Positions 39,605 to 49,642 of a stretch of DNA of 64,000 nucleotides are shown piece after piece. Location of the stretch: the NCBI RefSeq assembly GCF_013466425.1, contig NZ_CP059165.1:3162001-3226000 (forward strand). The letters are read 5' to 3'. This stretch comes from Mycobacterium vicinigordonae (GTDB lineage Bacteria > Actinomycetota > Actinomycetes > Mycobacteriales > Mycobacteriaceae). Both the position numbers and the translations under genes were made by a program. The notes under the pieces were generated by a model. It was not told the origin of the DNA and searched no databases. It saw only the letters and a list, made by a program, of their open reading frames with translations. Each line of letters begins with the position of its first letter. Within the stretch, counting starts at the first letter, position 1.

Positions 39605-41527
39605 GTGAGTTTCTTTGGGTCGCCGAATCTCGTCGCGGCGCCTGAGTTCCTGACGGCGGCCGCGTCCGATCTGGCGAATTTGGGCACGTCACTCAACGCG
39701 GCCAGCGCCGCGGCAGCAGCTCCGACAACGGCTCTGATCGCCGCGGGAGCTGACGATGTTTCGGTTGCGGTTGCCGCATTATTCGGTGCGCACGCGCAGA
39801 CATACCAATCGCTGAGCGCCCAGGCGGCGGCCTTTCATCAGCAATTCGTCCAGGCATTGAGCGCGGGCGCGGGCGCCTACTCATTTGCCGAGTCCGCCAA
39901 TGCGGTGCCGCTGGCCGCACAATCCATCGGTGAAGACCTGCTCAATCTGATCAACATGCCGACGCAGACGTTGTTCGGGCGGCCCCTGATCGGTAACGGC
40001 GCCGACGGCGCCCCGGGTACCGGAGCCAGCGGCGGAGCCGGCGGGATCCTGTGGGGCAACGGTGGCAACGGCGGGTCCGGCGCCACCAATCAGGGCGGCG
40101 GCAACGGTGGCAACGCCGGTCTATTCGGCAACGGCGGCAATGGCGGCGCTGCGGGGAACAGCAGCACCGCGGGCGGCAACGGGTTCGCCGGCGGTGCTGG
40201 CGGCAACGGCGGACTGCTGTGGGGCAACGGCGGTTTCGGCGGCACCGGCGGAAACGGAGCCGCCCCGCTGACCGGCAGCATCGTCGGCACCAGCGGCGGC
40301 AGCGGCGGCAATGGCGGCAGCGCCGGATTGCTCTACGGCTTCGGCGGAGCGGGTGGTGCGGGCGGCACCGGCGGGGCGGCCCCGCTGCCGAGTCCCACGC
40401 AGACCATCCCGTCGGCCGGCGGAGTCGGTGGATCCGGCGGCGCGGGTGGCAGCGGCGCGGCGCTGTTCGGCGGCGGCGGGTCGGGCGGCGCGGGCGGCGC
40501 CGGCGGCCTCAGCGACGCAACGACCAGCAGCGTGGGCGGCTACGGCGGCCAAGGCGGCACCGGTGGCCAGAGCGGCCTGTTGTACGGCGCGCCCGGCGGC
40601 GGGGGCGACGGCGGGCACGGCGGCGCCGGTGTGGACAGTCTCGGCAACCTGGGCAACCCCGGCGGTCACGGCGGCGCCGGCGGCGCAGGGGGAGCGGTCG
40701 GCCTGTTCGGCAGCGGAGGCCACGGCGGCGATGGCGGGCCCGGTGGGAACGGCAGCAGCACTTCGATCGCCCTTGGGACCGGCGGCAACGGTGGTGTCGG
40801 CGGAACGGGCGGCAGCGGCGCAGCCGGTGGTTTGATCTACGGCAACGGCGGAACCGGCGGCAACGGTGCGCTCGGGGGCAGCGGTGGCGGCGGACTCACT
40901 GAGGGCTACGCCGGTTCGGGTGGCTTCGGTGGCGCCGGTGGCAATGCCTGGCTGCTCGGCGTCGGCGGCCAGGGTGGCAATGGCGGGGGCATCGGCCTTG
41001 CTGGGTTGACCGCTGGGACCCCGGCCACCACGCAACCGGTCGGCGGTATCGGCGGCAACGGAGGTCGGGCCGGGCTACTGCTCGGCGTCGGGGGCAATGG
41101 CGGAAACGGCGGAGCGACCAGCCCCGGCGGGGTGCTCTACGCCTCCGGAGGAAGTGGCGGCAATGGCGGCTGGATCGTCGGCAACGGCGGCATCGGGGGC
41201 AACGGCGGTGCCGGCACCGGCAGCATCGCCAACGGCGGTTCCGGCGGCAATGCCGCGTTGCTGTTCGGGACCGGCGGCGCCGGCGGGACCGCGGGTGCCG
41301 GAGGTATTGGCACAGGCGGTTCCGGCGGCCTCGGTGGCTTGCTGCTCGGAAACGGCGGGGCGGGCGGCAACGGCGCCCCAGGCGGTACGGGTGCGGGCGG
41401 CGCCGGTGGCAACGCCTGGTTGATCGGCAATGGCGGAAACGGTGGGGCAGGCACCGGCGGGGCGCCGGGCGGTGCAGGCGGTCGCCGGGGATTGCTGTTG
41501 GGTCAGGACGGCGCGAATGGACCGTGA
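39605..41527 (+). CDS. PE_PGRS family protein
   Basis: 640 residues. PE domain (1-100) with the [17 protein letters not shown] start and the YxxxE export-type motif at Tyr92-Glu96, a linker with GRPLIGNG (125-132), then about 500 residues of GGxGG repeats (PGRS). Such proteins are secreted by ESX-5 and shown at the cell surface. GTG 39605 has GGGAGG upstream. It resembles PE_PGRS31 (Rv1768) in place and size. Its 3' end overlaps the next start by 11 bases. Long opposite-strand frames over the repeats are composition artefacts. Confidence 0.92.
   Translation: MSFFGSPNLVAAPEFLTAAASDLANLGTSLNAASAAAAAPTTALIAAGADDVSVAVAALFGAHAQTYQSLSAQAAAFHQQFVQALSAGAGAYSFAESANAVPLAAQSIGEDLLNLINMPTQTLFGRPLIGNGADGAPGTGASGGAGGILWGNGGNGGSGATNQGGGNGGNAGLFGNGGNGGAAGNSSTAGGNGFAGGAGGNGGLLWGNGGFGGTGGNGAAPLTGSIVGTSGGSGGNGGSAGLLYGFGGAGGAGGTGGAAPLPSPTQTIPSAGGVGGSGGAGGSGAALFGGGGSGGAGGAGGLSDATTSSVGGYGGQGGTGGQSGLLYGAPGGGGDGGHGGAGVDSLGNLGNPGGHGGAGGAGGAVGLFGSGGHGGDGGPGGNGSSTSIALGTGGNGGVGGTGGSGAAGGLIYGNGGTGGNGALGGSGGGGLTEGYAGSGGFGGAGGNAWLLGVGGQGGNGGGIGLAGLTAGTPATTQPVGGIGGNGGRAGLLLGVGGNGGNGGATSPGGVLYASGGSGGNGGWIVGNGGIGGNGGAGTGSIANGGSGGNAALLFGTGGAGGTAGAGGIGTGGSGGLGGLLLGNGGAGGNGAPGGTGAGGAGGNAWLIGNGGNGGAGTGGAPGGAGGRRGLLLGQDGANGP
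40003..41520 (+). repeat. PGRS Gly/Ala/Asn repeat tract
   Basis: About 1.5 kb of GGC/GGN-rich imperfect repeats, coding GGNGG and GGAGG units separated by short inserts such as LLYGFGGA and WGNGGFGG. This is a recombination-prone and assembly-prone tract inside the PE_PGRS gene. Confidence 0.9.
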
Positions 41528-42737
41528 CTCGCCCGTTCCGCTGGATCTGCAGGGCCGGCTGCAGCGCTACGAGCAGGCATTCGCCGAGCTCGATGCGCCG
41601 TTCGCCTTCGTAGACCTCGACGCGATGTGGCACAACGCTGGCCAGATGCTGTCCAGAGCCGGCGACAAGCCCATCCGAGTTGCCTCGAAGTCATTGCGGT
41701 GTAGGCATTTACACCGTGAAATCCTGGACTCGGAGCAACGGTTCGACGGGTTGATGACGTTTACCCTGGAGGAGACCCTGTGGCTGGCCGGGCATGGGTT
41801 CGACAACCTGCTGCTGGCTTACCCGAGCACCGATCGCGCCGGCCTGCGCCGACTCGGCGAACTCACCGCAGCCGATCCCGATGGCGCGCCGATCCTGATG
41901 GTCGACAGCATTGAGCACCTGGACTTGATCCAAAGCGCGACAGATCGGCCCTTTCGATTGGGTCTGGACTTCGACGCCGGTTACTGGCTTGCCGGCGGGC
42001 GGCTGCGGATCGGTCCCAAACGTTCGCCGGTGCACAGCCCCGAGCAGGCCCGCGCCCTAGCTGAGGCGATCGGTCGACGACCGGGGCTGAAACTTGTCGC
42101 GCTGATGTGCTACGAGGGCCACGTCGCCGGACTCGGAGACCAGGTCGCCGGCAAGCTCGCACAGAACGCGATTGTTGGGTGGCTGCAGCGCCGATCGATG
42201 GCGGAACTGCGAGACCGCCGCGCTCGCGCGGTCGAACTTGTACGAGAGGTCGCCGACCTCGAGGTCGTCAACGCCGGCGGCACTGGAGACCTGCAACTGG
42301 TCGCCCAGGAGCCGGCGATGACCGAGGCGACCGCCGGCTCCGGGTTTTTTGCGCCGACGCTGTTTGACTCCTATTCCACGTTCACGTTGCAGCCCGCAGC
42401 CATGTTCGCGCTGCCGATCTGCCGCCGGCCCGACCAGAACACGGTCACCGCCCTTGGCGGCGGCTACCTGGCCAGCGGTGTCGGCGCCAGGGACCGCATG
42501 CCCACGCCCTACCTTCCGGCCGGGCTCAAGCTCAACCCGATGGAAGGCGCCGGTGAAGTCCAGACACCGCTGACCGGCGCGGCCGCGCGCCAACTCAAGG
42601 TGGGCGACCGCGTGTACTTCCGCCATACCAAGGCGGGGGAGTTGTGCGAGCGGTTCGCCCGATTGCATTTAGTTCGGGGTGCGCAGATCGTCGACACGGT
42701 GCCGACCTACCGCGGTGAAGGGCAAACGTTCCTGTGA
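41517..42737 (+). CDS. PLP-dependent amino-acid deaminase/aldolase-like enzyme (Rv1769-like)
   Basis: 406 residues, fold-type III (alanine-racemase-like) N-terminal barrel with VASKSLRC, where Lys is the probable PLP Schiff-base residue. A C-terminal beta domain contains [13 protein letters not shown] as in D-threonine aldolase and D-serine dehydratase-like proteins, with candidate metal ligands His and Cys. ATG 41517 overlaps the PE_PGRS stop, so translation is probably coupled. Neighbourhood and length correspond to M. tuberculosis Rv1769. Substrate unknown. Confidence 0.85.
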   Translation: MDRDSPVPLDLQGRLQRYEQAFAELDAPFAFVDLDAMWHNAGQMLSRAGDKPIRVASKSLRCRHLHREILDSEQRFDGLMTFTLEETLWLAGHGFDNLLLAYPSTDRAGLRRLGELTAADPDGAPILMVDSIEHLDLIQSATDRPFRLGLDFDAGYWLAGGRLRIGPKRSPVHSPEQARALAEAIGRRPGLKLVALMCYEGHVAGLGDQVAGKLAQNAIVGWLQRRSMAELRDRRARAVELVREVADLEVVNAGGTGDLQLVAQEPAMTEATAGSGFFAPTLFDSYSTFTLQPAAMFALPICRRPDQNTVTALGGGYLASGVGARDRMPTPYLPAGLKLNPMEGAGEVQTPLTGAAARQLKVGDRVYFRHTKAGELCERFARLHLVRGAQIVDTVPTYRGEGQTFL

Positions 42738-42762
42738 CGCGGTTGATGCGAGAGTTGGTGCA

Positions 42763-44058
42763 ATGACGGATAAATGGGTCAACTGGGCCGGCGACCAGGT
42801 GTGCGCACCGTCGGCGATCGAGCGTCCCGCCTCGGAGGCCGAACTGGTCGATGCCGTAGCCAGGGCAGCCCGAAATGGTCAGCGAGTACGTGCCGTCGGT
42901 ACCGGCCACTCGTTCACCGACTGCGCCTGCACCGACGGCGTTATGGTCGACATGACGGGTCTGCAGCGGATCCTCGACGTCGACTCGGCCAACGGGCTCG
43001 CCACCGTCGAAGGTGGCGCTAAGCTCCATACGCTCTTGGCGCAGCTGGCCCGTCGAGGGGTCGGCATAGAGAATCAGGGCGACATCGACAAGCAGTCGAT
43101 CACCGGGGCAACCGCTACCGCCACGCACGGCACCGGTGCCCGCTTCCAAAATGTGTCGGCACAGATCGTGGCTGCCCGGTTGGTTACTGCCACCGGCGAC
43201 GTCCTCGAGATCGCCGACGGCTCAGCGCAGGACGACTATCTGGCGGCGCGGGTATCGCTAGGTGCTTTGGGGGTCATCTCGCAGGTCACCATCAAGGTGG
43301 TGCCACTGTTCACGCTGCACCGCCGCGACGAGCTGATACCCCTTAACACGACGATGCATCACCTCGACGAATACGTCGACGGCAACGACCATTTCGAATT
43401 CTTCGTGTTCCCCTACGGCGACACCGCGCTGGCGCGCAGCACGCGCCGCAGCCACGAGGAACCCAGACCGCAGCCGCGGTGGAAGAAGCGACTCGGCGAG
43501 GAAATCGAGAATGCTGGCCTCAATGTCATTTGCCAGGCCGGACGCCGCTTCCCCAGTGCGGCACCGCAACTCAACCGGCTGCTGACCAGTCTGCTGTCAC
43601 CGTCCAGCGTGCAGGACCATGGCTGGAAGGTCTACGCGAGCACACGCAAAGTGAAGTTCACCGAGATGGAGTACGCGATTCCCCGGGGACGTGCACGCGA
43701 GGCCGTTCAGCGGGTTATCGACGTGGTGCGCCGCCGCAAGCTGCCGATCATGTTTCCGCTCGAAGTGCGATTCAGCGCTCCCGACGACGCGTTCCTGTCG
43801 ACCGCGTACGGCCGCGACACCTGCTACATCGCTGTGCACCAATTCACCGGCATGGAATTCGAAGGCTATTTCCGCGCCGTCGAGGAAATCATGGATGACT
43901 ATGCGGGACGGCCACATTGGGGAAAGCGACACTATCAAAACGCCGCCACCCTGCGTCCGCGATACCCGGAGTGGGACCGCTTTACCGCCGTGCGCGACCG
44001 ACTCGACCCCAACCGGGTCTTCCTCAACGACTACACCCGGCGAGTGCTCGGCGACTGA
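42763..44058 (+). CDS. L-gulono-1,4-lactone dehydrogenase-like FAD oxidoreductase (Rv1771-like)
   Basis: 431 residues of the VAO/PCMH flavoprotein family. The FAD-binding part has GTGHSFTDCA and IENQGDIDKQSITGATATATHG; the C-terminal ALO domain has FPLEVRF and the diagnostic HWGK (PHWGKRH). M. tuberculosis Rv1771 (428 residues) oxidises L-gulono-1,4-lactone using cytochrome c rather than oxygen. ATG 42763 is supported by that length. It lies 25 bases after the PLP enzyme, so the two are likely co-transcribed. Confidence 0.9.
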   Translation: MTDKWVNWAGDQVCAPSAIERPASEAELVDAVARAARNGQRVRAVGTGHSFTDCACTDGVMVDMTGLQRILDVDSANGLATVEGGAKLHTLLAQLARRGVGIENQGDIDKQSITGATATATHGTGARFQNVSAQIVAARLVTATGDVLEIADGSAQDDYLAARVSLGALGVISQVTIKVVPLFTLHRRDELIPLNTTMHHLDEYVDGNDHFEFFVFPYGDTALARSTRRSHEEPRPQPRWKKRLGEEIENAGLNVICQAGRRFPSAAPQLNRLLTSLLSPSSVQDHGWKVYASTRKVKFTEMEYAIPRGRAREAVQRVIDVVRRRKLPIMFPLEVRFSAPDDAFLSTAYGRDTCYIAVHQFTGMEFEGYFRAVEEIMDDYAGRPHWGKRHYQNAATLRPRYPEWDRFTAVRDRLDPNRVFLNDYTRRVLGD

Positions 44059-44151
44059 CCGCCACGACCAAGGACCCGAATCGCAGGGACCAAGGTCCTC
44101 GGCTGAGTTGAAGCTAGCGACATCGACAGCGCTCGGTCGTAGGTTTATCGC

Positions 44152-45525
44152 GTGGGATCAGCGACCGAATTCATGCGCAACAGCGACGCCTTCACCTGGA
44201 GCATGGAAAGCGATCCGCGGCTGCGGTCAACCGTGGTCAGCGTCATCATGCTGGATCGGTCGCCGGACTGGGATTCGGTCCGCGAGCGTTTCGACGTACT
44301 GAGCCGCACAATGCCGATGTTCCGTCAATGCGTGGTCCAATCGCCCCCGCCCACTCCGCCGCGGTGGGAGTTCGACCGCGATTTCGACCTGGATTACCAC
44401 ATGCGCCGCACCGCGATAGCCGGCTCCGGCACAATCGATGACGTCCTGGAGATGGCACGGCTGGCCCAGATGCAGGATTTCGACCGGGCCCGCGCCCTGT
44501 GGGAGACCACCCTGGTCGAGGGACTGCAGGATGGTGGCGCGGCCGTCATCTGCAAATTCCACCACGCGCTCACCGATGGGGTGGGCGGTGTTCAGATCGC
44601 GATGACCTTGTTCGACCTGTCCGCCGAACACTTCCAAGTCGAGGCGTTGCCGCCCATTCCGGAGGCATCCAAGTCTTCCCCTCTAAGCAGCTACCGGGAT
44701 GCCGTGCGCTACAACGCTTCCCTGTTTGGAAGTGCGTTGGTGGGCGCGGCGAAGTTGGCGCCGCGACTGGTGTACGACGGTGTTCGGCAGCCCGTTACCA
44801 CCGCCCGCTCGGCGGTGGCCCAGGCGGCTTCGGTGTATCGCACCATTCGGCCGCTCAACCGCACCGGATCCGAACTCGCCAAGGAACGCAGCCTGATCCG
44901 CCGCCTGGGCGTGCATGAAGTACCACGCCTGCAATTGCGCGAAGCCGCCCACCGCGCCGGCGGGGCACTCAACGACGCGTTCGTCGCCGGTGTCGCCGGT
45001 GGGCTGCGGCGCTACCACGAGAAGCATGGCGTCAGCGTCGGTGACCTGCACCTGTCGATGCCGATCAGCCTGCGCACCGAGAACGACGGCATGGGCGGCA
45101 ACCGGATCACGTTAATGCGGTTCGATGTGCCCGTCGGACAAGCCGATCCGGCGTTACGCATCAAGGGGATACACGAGCGGGCTAGTGCGGTACGCGACGA
45201 ACGGTCACTGCCCTACACCCAAGCCATCGCCGGCCTGCTCAACCTGATGCCACGCTGGTATATCGGTTCGGTGCTGCGGCACGTCGACTTCGTGGCCAGC
45301 GACGTTCCCGGTGTGCCGATTCCGGTCTTCCTGGGCGGCGCCTCGGTGCGCGGACAATATGCATTCGGTCCGACCATCGGCGCATCTGTCAACGTCACCC
45401 TGTTGTCCTACTGCGATACCTGCGCCATTGGCATCAACGTCGACACCGCCGCCATCCCCGACTACCAGGTCTTTCACGACGCTCTTGTTGCCGGCTTCGA
45501 CGAAGTGCTAGCACTGGCGGACTGA
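44152..45525 (+). CDS. Wax ester synthase/diacylglycerol acyltransferase (Rv1760-like)
   Basis: 457 residues. Catalytic motif HHALTDG is near residue 138. It begins FMRNSDAFTWSMESDP, a clade distinct from the WS/DGAT at 19400, and ends with VNVTLLSYCDTCAIGINVD. These enzymes make triacylglycerol or wax esters from acyl-CoA for storage. GTG 44152 is the start. Neighbourhood suggests an Rv1760 relative, though that protein is longer (about 502 residues). Confidence 0.88.
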   Translation: MGSATEFMRNSDAFTWSMESDPRLRSTVVSVIMLDRSPDWDSVRERFDVLSRTMPMFRQCVVQSPPPTPPRWEFDRDFDLDYHMRRTAIAGSGTIDDVLEMARLAQMQDFDRARALWETTLVEGLQDGGAAVICKFHHALTDGVGGVQIAMTLFDLSAEHFQVEALPPIPEASKSSPLSSYRDAVRYNASLFGSALVGAAKLAPRLVYDGVRQPVTTARSAVAQAASVYRTIRPLNRTGSELAKERSLIRRLGVHEVPRLQLREAAHRAGGALNDAFVAGVAGGLRRYHEKHGVSVGDLHLSMPISLRTENDGMGGNRITLMRFDVPVGQADPALRIKGIHERASAVRDERSLPYTQAIAGLLNLMPRWYIGSVLRHVDFVASDVPGVPIPVFLGGASVRGQYAFGPTIGASVNVTLLSYCDTCAIGINVDTAAIPDYQVFHDALVAGFDEVLALAD

Positions 45526-45628
45526 TTCGAGCAACCGGCCGGTATCAACCCGCTCACGGGAGGGTATCGATGCCGACTCACGTCTGGCGCTTGCGGCGCG
45601 ACCCACAAATCATTGCACGGGATGCCAA

Positions 45629-45655
45629 TTGGGACTCGCGGCGGTGAGATATATT
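45629..45655 (+). promoter_or_regulatory. Possible promoter of the ANTAR gene
   Basis: TATATT (45650-45655) is a good -10-like hexamer with TTGGGA 15 bases upstream. It lies 54 bases before the ATG. Spacing is short, so the -35 call is weak. Confidence 0.3.
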
Positions 45656-45708
45656 CCGATTCAACATGATCCTCCGCCCGGCAGACATCGGTAGGAGGTA
45701 ACCGAGGC

Positions 45709-46020
45709 ATGACGGCAAGCTGGGCTCCCACCCAGGCCTCGCACAGTCCGAGTTCGGGCCGCATTCTCGACACCGCGCAGGGTATTTTGATCGGCCTGCG
45801 CCGGTGCCGTTCAGACACCGCGTTCGATGAGTTGCACAGTGCCGCACAGCGGCACCGGGTTCCCGTGTTCGCGATGGCATGGGCACTGGTTCATCTGGCC
45901 GGCGAAGGCGAGAAGACGCCCAGCTTCGTGGATGCACAGTCCGCGGCCCGCGACGAGTGGGGCGAGTTGTTCGCCACCGATCACCTGCGTTCGTTGGCGG
46001 ACGTGGCCGGGATGCGTTGA
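45709..46020 (+). CDS. Stand-alone ANTAR-domain protein
   Basis: 103 residues. Residues 17-65 (ILDTAQGILIGLRRCR, AFDELHSAAQRH and VFAMAWALVHLA) match the three-helix ANTAR RNA-binding domain, which dimerises on two-hexaloop RNA hairpins and prevents termination. ANTAR proteins usually carry a GAF or receiver sensor; none is visible here. ATG 45709 has TAGGAGGT upstream. It is monocistronic by position. The target RNA is unknown. Confidence 0.75.
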   Translation: MTASWAPTQASHSPSSGRILDTAQGILIGLRRCRSDTAFDELHSAAQRHRVPVFAMAWALVHLAGEGEKTPSFVDAQSAARDEWGELFATDHLRSLADVAGMR

Positions 46021-46167
46021 GCACGGCCGCGGTAACGGGGAAGTACCGCGGCCGTCAGCGAGTCCGTGGCGATGAGCCAGCAACGGCATACATGCGCCTT
46101 CAACACACCACTCAATTGGCGCTCCGGAGTCAATCAGCACGCACGCCAATATATTTCGATAACCACC

Positions 46168-46614
46168 CTAGGCAGGTGGTGGCACCACACCCCCGGGGGA
46201 CACGATGAATGCCTCGACGGCGGTTGCCTGTTCGAAACCCTCCACCTCGACGCGCCATTCGTAGATTCCCGGGTCCAGCGGAATCCCGCCGGGAATGTTG
46301 AGGGTGAGCGGCATGCGGACGGCGGTGCCGTGAATAGCCCCCGGCAACCGGCCAGCCTCGGCGGCCGCCTCGAACAGGATGCGCTGCGGTCCCTGTGGCC
46401 CCTGCACAACCACCGGCTGGCCGTCGGTGTTCAGCAATTGGCATTTCAGCTTGTGCTGCTTGTTGGTCTCGTCCCAGTCGATGTCCAGAAACATCACCAA
46501 AGCGAAAGGGGGAGTAGGTGTTTGACATTGTCGCCAGCCCAACCCCAGCGTGTGGACCTTCCCCGACTGGACATCGGACTGGGCCGCGTCGGCGAGAAAG
46601 AGACTGACCTTCAT
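46168..46614 (-). CDS. Conserved hypothetical protein (Rv1778c-like)
   Basis: 148 residues, MKVSLFLADAAQ at the start. It looks like a small beta-rich domain: LTLNIPGGIPLDPGIYEWRV and EGFEQATAVEAFIV. No signal peptide or membrane helix. Similar mycobacterial proteins are uncharacterised. ATG 46614 is chosen; a longer frame has no support. It is on the same strand as the large membrane protein upstream (231-base gap). Confidence 0.7.
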   Translation of the reverse strand: MKVSLFLADAAQSDVQSGKVHTLGLGWRQCQTPTPPFALVMFLDIDWDETNKQHKLKCQLLNTDGQPVVVQGPQGPQRILFEAAAEAGRLPGAIHGTAVRMPLTLNIPGGIPLDPGIYEWRVEVEGFEQATAVEAFIVSPGGVVPPPA

Positions 46615-46845
46615 GCCGCGTCCGCAGGGGGCGCGGTAGCGCCAGAAGCCGCAAGGTGCTGCGTTGTGATTGCTGCCGTCACGAGATCCACCAGATCCAC
46701 GTCCTGCTTCCAATCCAGAATTTCGCGGCCTACGACCGTCGGGCAAGTCCGGGCCGATAATACGCCCGGCCCGACAGCTCAATACGCCAGGTTTACACCG
46801 CGCATTCCGCCGGCGATAGCGGAAGCAATCAGGGCAACTGGCACC

Positions 46846-48723
46846 CTATTTCGCGGGCGGCAACTGACGGGGCCCCTCCGGTGGACGCAGTTCGCGTGGT
46901 CCCTCGCGCTGGACGAGCTCGTGCCGGCCAGGTCGGCCGGAGTCCGTCCCGACCGACAATCCGGCCAGGTCGCGGGGCTGTCCGTAACCCAACGGCGGGT
47001 ATTCGGTCTCGGTGCCGACCTGGCCGTAATCGGCCGCATGATGCCGTCGCGCCGCCTGGCCACGCGAGGACTCGACCCTGTTGTCCCGAGTGGCCTGAGC
47101 TGCCGGGGACGCTTCCAGACCGGCGCCGCCGCCATCGGAGGTCTCCGAGTCGACCGTCACCTTGCGGGTGCGCTTGAGTGAGAATGCGATCTCCTCGACC
47201 TCTTCGAATACCTGGCGCGCACTGCGCAGCGGCTGGGTGGTGTTGTCGATCACCCGCGCGACGAACGGGGGCACCAGCGGGCGGATCCACCGGGCCGCAG
47301 CTTTGGTGGCGTCCTCGATTGACGGAATCAACGGGCTTCCTCGTTCCTCGTCTCGGCCTTGCGGCTCTTCGTATCGCTGCAGGCCGTATTGCGCCTGCTC
47401 GGCTCGAACGTTGGTGGCGAGCTCGCCATCCTGAACTCCGGCTTCCCGATGTCCGGCGGGCAATTCGGCCACCGCGCGGCTGGCCGCCTCCGCTTCGGCG
47501 GCGATCGGCAAATACATGTCTTCCTCCACTGTCTCAAGCACTGGCTCGAAGGTGCGTTCCGACGTTGCGTGCACCGGGGCTTCCAGCGCCTCGACGACCC
47601 GCCGCCGCTGCTGCTCCCGGTCGATTTCGGCCTGCGCCTCAATGGCGAGGCGGGTCTGGGTGAGTTGATGCTCGGCCCACATGATCTCGGCGGCCCGGCG
47701 CACCTCGGCCCGCTTGATCGCAATCGCGGTCTCGGCATCGAGTTCGGCACGTTCTCGTTCCGCCCGTGCCGTGGCACGGCGGTCGTGGGTGGTCTCGCCG
47801 CGCCACGTCCGCAGGATCAGCGGCAGCAGGTACAGCAGCACGCAGAACGCGATGGTCAACAGGCGCAGCACCAAGGCGCCGTAGTCGGCACCAGGGCCGG
47901 CAAGGGTCAGGTCGTTCATGGCCACCCAGCGCGCCCCTAGACCCTGGCGGCCGTCGTCGAGCACTGCGCGCCGCGCACTGGCGAAGGCCTGCTCGTCCCG
48001 CGCCACGCGGGCATCGAGTTCCGGAGCCTGCCGGTCGCGGGCCGTCAGCGCGTTGTCCAGCTCGCGCTGCGCGTCGGCGAGCAATTCGTTGGACGATCGT
48101 GTCTCCGGGCCCTGACCGGGAACACCGGTGATGCGGGTCTGCGGACACGCCGGAGTGGGATTGTATTCACAGCGTGCTACCACCAAAGCTTGGTCGAGGT
48201 GTGCGCGCGCCTGCTCCACTGTCGTGTCGAGCGCTGATCGCGCCATGCGGGCCTGCTGAAGCGACGACTCGGCCTGCGCGACGGCGGGGGCCGCGCCCGC
48301 CGTGCGCACCGCGCCTTCGGTGAGGCGCTGGTCGATCACTCCGGAAAACACCACCAGCGCCGCGAGGTCTCCAACGATCACGCCGACGGCGACGGCGACC
48401 GTGGCACGACCCAGGATTCCGGCCCTGCCGCGGTCCGGGCCGCCTGCTATGGCACGGGTAACCGCACCCACCAGCAGCCCGACCAGCAAAGTTAGCGCGA
48501 CAACGGCCCACAGCGGCGCGGTGTGCACCGACGAGTGCACTGCCAGTGCCGCGACAACCCAGGCCAGCACGGCGCCGAGCGCCACAACCGCACCCGCGAC
48601 GGCGTGCGTGGACCGCTCGTGGTGCTCGCCGAGTTCGCGCCAGTATCCGCCGCCCAACCAGGTCAGCAGCCCTTGCAAACGCGAGACTGAGGAGCGCTGC
48701 TCGGGGGGTTCATTCGCGCGCAT
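46846..48723 (-). CDS. DUF4407-like membrane protein (Rv1779c-like)
   Basis: 625 residues. Transmembrane helices lie at about 40-62, 70-88, 105-127 and 285-308. Between and after them are long charged helical stretches (SSLQQARMARSALDTTVEQAR and RRATARAERERAELDAE) that probably form coiled coils. The C-terminus is basic and disordered. This fits the DUF4407 family and the size of Rv1779c. Function unknown; location next to ESX-5 is conserved in M. tuberculosis. Confidence 0.78.
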   Translation of the reverse strand: MRANEPPEQRSSVSRLQGLLTWLGGGYWRELGEHHERSTHAVAGAVVALGAVLAWVVAALAVHSSVHTAPLWAVVALTLLVGLLVGAVTRAIAGGPDRGRAGILGRATVAVAVGVIVGDLAALVVFSGVIDQRLTEGAVRTAGAAPAVAQAESSLQQARMARSALDTTVEQARAHLDQALVVARCEYNPTPACPQTRITGVPGQGPETRSSNELLADAQRELDNALTARDRQAPELDARVARDEQAFASARRAVLDDGRQGLGARWVAMNDLTLAGPGADYGALVLRLLTIAFCVLLYLLPLILRTWRGETTHDRRATARAERERAELDAETAIAIKRAEVRRAAEIMWAEHQLTQTRLAIEAQAEIDREQQRRRVVEALEAPVHATSERTFEPVLETVEEDMYLPIAAEAEAASRAVAELPAGHREAGVQDGELATNVRAEQAQYGLQRYEEPQGRDEERGSPLIPSIEDATKAAARWIRPLVPPFVARVIDNTTQPLRSARQVFEEVEEIAFSLKRTRKVTVDSETSDGGGAGLEASPAAQATRDNRVESSRGQAARRHHAADYGQVGTETEYPPLGYGQPRDLAGLSVGTDSGRPGRHELVQREGPRELRPPEGPRQLPPAK

Positions 48724-48944
48724 GACAATCCAACACCTCCAATGACTTCAAGCGTGGCAGCCCGCCCCGCGACACACCGAATCGAAGAGCCCGCTTGTGG
48801 CGTTGTTCACAAACGCGGCAAAAGTGGCCCAGCTCACCCTGGTGGGCCGGTCAGACTCGACCGAGCCGGAAGCACTGCGGAAATTTCGGCGACGCAAGCG
48901 GGTCGGCAACCGAGTGGGCCGCTGACGTGAGACGGTAGGAGCTT

Positions 48945-49508
48945 ATGGAAAACCACGAACTGCTCACCTACGAAGAATTCGGCCGCAGATTCTTCGAGGT
49001 TGCCGTCACGCCGGATCGGGTGGCTGCTGCGTTCTCCGAGATCGCGGGCAGCGAGTTCGCCATGGAACCAATCGCCCAGGGCCCCGGCGGCATTGCCAAG
49101 GTCAGCGCGAACGTCAAGATTCAGGAACCGCGGGTCACCCGCAAGCTCGGCGATCTCATCACGTTCGTGATCCACATCCCGCTCACCATCGACCTGCTGC
49201 TGGATCTGCGACTGGACAAGCAACGCTTCGTTGTCGCCGGCGATATCGCGTTGCGAGCCACCGCGCGTGCCGCGGAACCATTGCTGATCATCGTTGACGT
49301 ATCCAAGCCGCGGCCCTCCGACATCACCGTCAATGTCTCGTCCAAGTCGATCCGCGGCGAGGTGCTGCGCATCCTGGCCGGCGTCGACGGAGAGATCCGG
49401 CGGTTCATCGCTCAGTACGTCAAAGAGGAGATCGACTCGCCGAAGTCGCAGGCTGCCCAGGTCATCGACGTCGCCACCCAGGTGGAAACCGCCTGGACCG
49501 GCATCTGA
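48945..49508 (+). CDS. Conserved hypothetical protein (Rv1780-like)
   Basis: 187 residues, identical in length to Rv1780. It begins MENHELLTYEEFGRRFFE and has an internal beta-rich domain (LITFVIHIPLTIDLLLDLRL) that resembles lipid- or ligand-binding barrels. No signal or catalytic motif. AGGAG lies 5 bases before ATG 48945. It is between the DUF4407 gene and an SRPBCC gene. Function unknown. Confidence 0.75.
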   Translation: MENHELLTYEEFGRRFFEVAVTPDRVAAAFSEIAGSEFAMEPIAQGPGGIAKVSANVKIQEPRVTRKLGDLITFVIHIPLTIDLLLDLRLDKQRFVVAGDIALRATARAAEPLLIIVDVSKPRPSDITVNVSSKSIRGEVLRILAGVDGEIRRFIAQYVKEEIDSPKSQAAQVIDVATQVETAWTGI

Positions 49509-49642
49509 GGCGGACTCAACACTCTCGCGGCGCGGCAGCGTGATCTGCGTCGCATCAGGCACGGCGTCGTTGGTGCGGTGTTTCCCGGTGAATGCCGCCG
49601 GGTAGCTAAGCCGGAAGTAACCAGCGGCGGGGAGGTGCGGAT

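Noticed and set aside
40003..41520. CRISPR-like regular repeats
   Set aside because: The period is irregular, the repeats are coding and in frame, and there are no unique spacers.
40121..41633. Long reverse-strand and alternate-frame reading frames across the PE_PGRS repeats
   Set aside because: They are Arg/Ala/Pro-rich mirrors of the GGN repeat composition, with no domain or ribosome site.
48742..48930. 62-codon frame between DUF4407 and Rv1780-like genes
   Set aside because: No ribosome site, no domain, and composition is like intergenic sequence.
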